From: Stenotrophomonas sp. WZN-1
GTDB taxonomy: Bacteria; Pseudomonadota; Gammaproteobacteria; Xanthomonadales; Xanthomonadaceae
Assembly (NCBI RefSeq): GCF_002192255.1
Contig: NZ_CP021768.1
Location: 3,304,001 to 3,368,000, forward strand
Direction: 5' to 3'
Length of the DNA: 64,000 nucleotides
Below the pieces are notes generated by a model that was not told the origin of the DNA, ran no database searches, and saw nothing but the letters and a program-made list of their open reading frames with translations. This document shows positions 59,194 to 64,000 of this stretch, in pieces. Position numbers and translations under genes: made by a program. Each line of letters starts with the position of its first letter. Positions within the stretch are counted from its first letter, which is position 1.

Positions 59194-59196
59194 CCG

Positions 59197-59769
59197 ATGA
59201 ACCTGAAACTGACCACTCCGGCCGCCGTGGCCGCCGCCCTGGCCGGCATGCTGGCAACCGCCCCGGCGCTCGCTGCGGACTATGCGCAGGCCCCGGGTGC
59301 CGGCTCGATCCTGGTGTTCGCCACCAAGTACGACGGCGAAGTGTTCACCGGCAGCTTCCCGGGCTTCGCCACCAAGCTCAGCTTCGATCCGGCCAACCCG
59401 GCCGCCGGTTCGCTGGATGTGGTGATTCCGCTGGCAGGCGCCAAGAGCGGCAACAGCGACCGTGACTCGACCCTGCAGGGCGCCGACTTTTTCAATGTCG
59501 GCAAGTTCGCCACTGCGCGTTACACCGCCAAGGGCTTCCGCGCCGTGGGCAACGATCAGTTCGCCGCCGATGGCACCCTGGAGCTGCGCGGCGTCAGCAA
59601 GCCGGTCACCCTGACCTTCACCTGGAAGCCGGGCACCCAGCCGGTGCTGACCGGCAAGGCCACGGTCAAGCGCCTGGACTTCGGCGTCGGCGGTGGTGAC
59701 TGGGCTGATACCAAGACCATTCCGGACGACACCGCGATCAGCACGATCGTGAAGTTCGACGCGAAGTAA
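59197..59769 (+). CDS. YceI-family periplasmic protein (second copy)
   Basis: 190 residues. Signal peptide (AAVAAALAGMLATAPALAADY) and a YceI barrel: SILVFATKYDGEVFTGSFPG, ADFFNVGKFATARYTAKGFR, DGTLELRGVSKPVTLTFTWK. It is only loosely similar to the first YceI of the operon, so the two likely have different ligands or partners. AAGGACTGACCG lies before the ATG. It ends the YceI-b561-YceI operon, followed by a REP pair. Confidence 0.93.
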   Translation: MNLKLTTPAAVAAALAGMLATAPALAADYAQAPGAGSILVFATKYDGEVFTGSFPGFATKLSFDPANPAAGSLDVVIPLAGAKSGNSDRDSTLQGADFFNVGKFATARYTAKGFRAVGNDQFAADGTLELRGVSKPVTLTFTWKPGTQPVLTGKATVKRLDFGVGGGDWADTKTIPDDTAISTIVKFDAK

Positions 59770-59782
59770 GACGCTTCCGGTT

Positions 59783-59844
59783 GTGCCGGCCGCTGGCCGG
59801 CATTAACGGATATCGGGTGGTTGCCGGCCAGCGGCCGGCACTAC
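59783..59844. repeat. SMAG/REP pair, one unit coding
   Basis: A headless unit (59783-59802) faces a GTAG unit on the minus strand (59844-59821). The GTAG unit lies inside the reading frame of the glutaredoxin-like gene. Confidence 0.85.
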
Positions 59845-60075
59845 CTGACCGCCTTCGGCCAACCACGCCTGCACCGTGGCCGCATCGAACGGCCAGTCCA
59901 GCTCGCGCTCGCCGCGCTCGTCACGCAGCACCGGCACCCGCGCGCCATAGCGCGCTTCCAGCGCCGGCTGGTCATCCAGGAACACCGATTCGAACTCCGG
60001 CGTCCGCGCTTTGGCCAGTTCGGCCAGGGCCAGGTCGCACAGGTGGCAATCGTCACGCTGGATCAGGGTCAACAC
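59803..60075 (-). CDS. Glutaredoxin-like thiol protein (DUF836)
   Basis: 90 residues. MLTLIQRDDCHLCDLALAEL holds a CHLC redox motif near the N-terminus, followed by VPVLRDERGERELDWPFDAA with the cis-proline. It is the short DUF836 glutaredoxin family. The last 13 residues ([13 protein letters not shown]) are translated from a SMAG unit and the spacer behind it, and have no family counterpart; the domain would end before them. The stop is in the spacer between the two REP units. The tail is likely harmless, but is a clear case of a repeat captured by a gene. Confidence 0.85.
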   Translation of the reverse strand: MLTLIQRDDCHLCDLALAELAKARTPEFESVFLDDQPALEARYGARVPVLRDERGERELDWPFDAATVQAWLAEGGQVVPAAGRQPPDIR

Positions 60076-60174
60076 CAGTCAGGCTCCCGTGGCGGAAATG
60101 CTGCGCCGCAGCCATCGGATGGCCCGGCAAGCCGCTAGAATAGCCGCTTGTCCGGTACCCGCAGTTTGGCATCC

Positions 60175-61557
60175 ATGGCTGTCAGCACGTTCGACGTTTT
60201 CAAGATCGGCATTGGCCCGAGTTCCTCGCACACCGTCGGGCCGATGAAGGCCGCCGAGCGATTCATCCATCGCTGGCTGCTCGATCCGGGCCGCCTGCAC
60301 GAGGTCGCACGCATCCGCGCCGATGTCTATGGCTCGCTGGCGCTGACCGGCCGCGGCCATGGCACCGACAAGGCGATCCTGCTGGGCCTGGAGGGCCAGC
60401 GGCCGAACCTGATCGACCCGGACATCATCCCGGCCACTCTGGAGCGCATCCGCAGCAGCAAGCGCATCCAGTTGATGGGCCAGCATGAGATCGCCTTCGA
60501 CGAGAAGCGCGACCTCGGCATGAACAAGCGCCAGAAGCTGCCGTACCACACCAACGGCATGCGCTTCACCGCGTACAACGCCGAGGACGAAGTGATCGCC
60601 ACCCGCGATTACTACTCGGTCGGTGGCGGCTTCGTGGTCAACCAGGACGACGCCGCCGATGACCGCATCGTGCCCGACGAGACTCCGCTGCCCTATCCGT
60701 TCAAGAGCGGCGACGAGCTGCTGGCGCAGACCGCACGCAGCGGCCTGAGCATCGCCCAGCTGATGTTCGAGAACGAGAAGTGCTGGCGCAGCGAAGACGA
60801 GATCCGCGCCAACCTGCGCGAGATCTGGAGCGCGATGCAGTCGTGCGTCGCGCGTGGCATCCGCGAGGAAGGCGTGCTGCCGGGTGGCCTGAAGGTCGGC
60901 CGTCGCGCACCGGCGCTGTACCGTGAGCTGTCGTCGAAGCCGGAAGCGGCGATGCGCGATCCGCTCACCACGCTGGACTGGGTCAACCTGTACGCACTGG
61001 CGGTGAACGAAGAGAACGCCGCCGGTGGCCGCGTGGTGACCGCACCGACCAACGGCGCCGCTGGCGTGCTGCCGGCGGTGCTGCATTACTTCGACCGTTT
61101 CTGCCCCGGCGCCAACGAGCAGCGCGTGTTCGACTTCCTGCTGACCTCGGCGGCGATCGGCATCCTGTACAAGGAAAACGCTTCGATTTCCGGCGCCGAG
61201 GTGGGCTGCCAGGGCGAAGTGGGCGTGGCCTGCTCGATGGCGGCCGGTGGCCTGGTCGCGGCGCTGGGTGGCAACCCGAGCCAGATCGAGAACGCCGCGG
61301 AAATCGGCATGGAACACAACCTCGGCCTGACCTGCGACCCGATCGGCGGCCTGGTGCAGATTCCGTGCATCGAGCGCAACGCGATGGGCGCGGTGAAGGC
61401 GATCAATGCCTCGCGCATGGCGATGCGTGGCGACGGCAAGCACAAGGTGTCGCTGGACAAGGTCATCAAGACCATGCGCGATACCGGCCGCGACATGCAG
61501 GACAAGTACAAGGAAACCAGCCGCGGTGGCCTGGCGGTGAACGTCATCGAGTGCTGA
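60175..61557 (+). CDS. sdaA: L-serine ammonia-lyase (Fe-S type)
   Basis: 460 residues, single-chain iron-sulfur enzyme: it deaminates serine to pyruvate. The N-terminal beta domain has [20 protein letters not shown], which is diagnostic. Cluster cysteines lie in [20 protein letters not shown] and [24 protein letters not shown] is the usual start; a further ATG at 60148 is disfavoured. With gcvP it completes glycine to serine to pyruvate use. GTAG of a SMAG unit begins 4 bases after the TGA. Confidence 0.97.
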   Translation: MAVSTFDVFKIGIGPSSSHTVGPMKAAERFIHRWLLDPGRLHEVARIRADVYGSLALTGRGHGTDKAILLGLEGQRPNLIDPDIIPATLERIRSSKRIQLMGQHEIAFDEKRDLGMNKRQKLPYHTNGMRFTAYNAEDEVIATRDYYSVGGGFVVNQDDAADDRIVPDETPLPYPFKSGDELLAQTARSGLSIAQLMFENEKCWRSEDEIRANLREIWSAMQSCVARGIREEGVLPGGLKVGRRAPALYRELSSKPEAAMRDPLTTLDWVNLYALAVNEENAAGGRVVTAPTNGAAGVLPAVLHYFDRFCPGANEQRVFDFLLTSAAIGILYKENASISGAEVGCQGEVGVACSMAAGGLVAALGGNPSQIENAAEIGMEHNLGLTCDPIGGLVQIPCIERNAMGAVKAINASRMAMRGDGKHKVSLDKVIKTMRDTGRDMQDKYKETSRGGLAVNVIEC

Positions 61558-61560
61558 GTT

Positions 61561-61588
61561 GTAGCGCCGGGCCCATGCCCGGCTCTAC
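61561..61588. repeat. SMAG/REP element after sdaA
   Basis: GTAGCGCCGGGCCCATGCCC followed by GGCTCTAC: both ends carry GTAG in opposite orientation, enclosing a short stem. Confidence 0.8.
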
Positions 61589-61650
61589 ATCGAACGACAC
61601 CGTCACCGCGTTCCGGTTAGGCTCGGGGCTCCCTCGCCCCGGATTGCCCC

Positions 61651-62646
61651 ATGCGCGTGATCGCTGCCGCCCTGATTGCCTGCCTTCCGCTGCCTGCCCT
61701 GGCCGCGCCCACTTACGGGCCGCGGCTGGAGGGTTTCGATTACGGCTATCCGGTGAAGACCTTCGCGCTGGAGTCGCAGCGGCAGCCGCTGGAGATGGCG
61801 TACCTGGACATCGCGCCTAAGAAGGCGCCCATCGGCGTGGTGGTGCTGCTGCACGGCAAGAACTTCTGTGCCGCCACCTGGAAAGAATCCATCAAGCCGC
61901 TGGTTGCCGCTGGCTACCGGGTGATCGCCCCGGACCAGGTGGGTTTCTGCAAGTCCAGCAAGCCGGAGCGCTATCAGTACACGTTCGCGCAGCTGGCGGC
62001 CAATACCCATGCGCTGTTGCAGCAACTGCAGCTGGGGAATGTACCGGTGCACCTGGTCGGGCACTCGATGGGCGGCATGCTGGCGGTGCGCTACGCGCTG
62101 ATGTTCCCGCAGGACCTGCGCAGCCTGTCGCTGGTCAATCCGATCGGCCTGGAAGACTGGAAGGCGCTGGGCGTCCCCTGGCGCAGCGTGGACGCGTGGT
62201 ACGCCGGCGAAATGAACATCAGCTATGACAGCATCCGCCGCTACCAGCTGGAGGTGTACTACGACGGCAAATGGAAGCCGGCGTATGAGCCGTGGGCGCG
62301 GATGCAGTCGGGCATGTACGAAGGCCCAGGCAGGCAGGCCGTTGCATGGAGCCAGGCGCTGGCCTCGGACATGGTGTTCAACCAACCGGTGGTGTACGAA
62401 CTGAAGAACCTGCAGGTGCCGACCACGCTGTTCATCGGCCAGAAAGACCGCACCGCGATCGGCCGCGACCAGGCACCGCCTGCGGTGAAGGCGGCGCTGG
62501 GCAACTATCCGGTACTCGGCAAGGCGGCGGCCGCAGCGATTCCCGGCGCGACGCTGGTCGAGTTCGCCGAACTGGGCCATTCGCCGCAGGTGCAGGACCC
62601 GAAGCAGTTCAACGCCGCATTGTTGAAGGCCTTGAAGTCCCGCTGA
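61651..62646 (+). CDS. Secreted alpha/beta-hydrolase
   Basis: 331 residues. Signal peptide (AAALIACLPLPALAAPTYGP). The nucleophile motif GHSMGG and the preceding VVLLHGKNFCAATW (oxyanion hole) are clear; a downstream Asp in GQKDRTAIGRD and His in ELGHSPQVQDP complete the triad. A periplasmic or secreted hydrolase similar to the haloalkane dehalogenase/epoxide hydrolase and proline iminopeptidase-like branch, but without the usual Trp pattern; the substrate is unknown. Flanked on both sides by SMAG units. Confidence 0.9.
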   Translation: MRVIAAALIACLPLPALAAPTYGPRLEGFDYGYPVKTFALESQRQPLEMAYLDIAPKKAPIGVVVLLHGKNFCAATWKESIKPLVAAGYRVIAPDQVGFCKSSKPERYQYTFAQLAANTHALLQQLQLGNVPVHLVGHSMGGMLAVRYALMFPQDLRSLSLVNPIGLEDWKALGVPWRSVDAWYAGEMNISYDSIRRYQLEVYYDGKWKPAYEPWARMQSGMYEGPGRQAVAWSQALASDMVFNQPVVYELKNLQVPTTLFIGQKDRTAIGRDQAPPAVKAALGNYPVLGKAAAAAIPGATLVEFAELGHSPQVQDPKQFNAALLKALKSR

Positions 62647-62660
62647 CCGACGGCTCCCTT

Positions 62661-62688
62661 GTAGAGCCGAGCCCATGCTCGGCTCTAC
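62661..62688. repeat. SMAG/REP element
   Basis: GTAGAGCCGAGCCCATGCTC then GGCTCTAC, between the hydrolase and hom; the stem matches the copies at 4155 and 43304. Confidence 0.85.
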
Positions 62689-62701
62689 ACAAGCGATGCG
62701 A

Positions 62702-64000
<1,299 letters not shown>

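Overview
This is a GC-rich, densely coding 64 kb chromosomal window. Gene content and neighbourhoods point to a gammaproteobacterium of the Xanthomonadaceae, most likely Stenotrophomonas (S. maltophilia complex). The main support is the large number of short palindromic repeats that begin with GTAG, matching the published SMAG/REP family of S. maltophilia, together with hflK-hflC-DUF2065-purA, a prpR / prpB-prpC-acnD-prpF-prpD locus and metB-hom. No tRNA, rRNA, phage, IS element or CRISPR array is visible.

Layout. 0-9 kb: a partial MFS efflux gene, a tandem glycine riboswitch driving gcvP, a VOC-fold protein, an amino-acid permease, and a PAS-AraC regulator divergent from a large-subunit catalase that is followed by a lysine-rich histone-like protein. 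9-15.6 kb: a hydrolase, a small membrane protein, a chemoreceptor with a probable sigma-28 promoter, a potassium channel, and two cell-wall genes (L,D-transpeptidase and M23 peptidase). 15.6-21 kb: purA, DUF2065, hflC, hflK, a quinone-type oxidoreductase and a CheY/PilH-like regulator. 21-31 kb: CbpA, peroxiredoxin, ferritin-like protein, and the PBP1C/alpha-2-macroglobulin pair. 31-32.4 kb: a WGR-domain propeller protein of unusual base composition.

32.5-42.6 kb: the complete 2-methylcitrate cycle for propionate use. The sigma-54 activator PrpR is divergent from prpB, with a visible -24/-12 promoter and four TGAAACA repeats between them. A ParDE toxin-antitoxin pair sits inside the operon between acnD and prpF. 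42.7-48.6 kb: DoxX, NIF3-like protein, pdxH, a glycerate-kinase-like protein, dodecin, aroK-aroB, a second WGR protein and hemE. 48.7-50.6 kb: a DHA2 efflux pump, then about 500 bp without genes that hold two copies of a structured repeat whose stems differ in sequence but keep their pairing. 50.6-57.8 kb: two tandem giant hybrid histidine kinases with propeller sensors. 57.9-64 kb: YceI-cytochrome b561-YceI, a glutaredoxin-like protein, sdaA, a hydrolase, hom and partial metB.

Themes. Glycine/serine breakdown (gcvP, sdaA) and propionate breakdown are the metabolic core; oxidative defence (catalase, peroxiredoxin, ferritin-like, glutaredoxin-like) recurs. The most unusual signals are the paired structured repeats at 50.2-50.6 kb, the toxin-antitoxin pair embedded in the prp operon, and GTAG repeats that supply stop codons or C-terminal residues to host genes.
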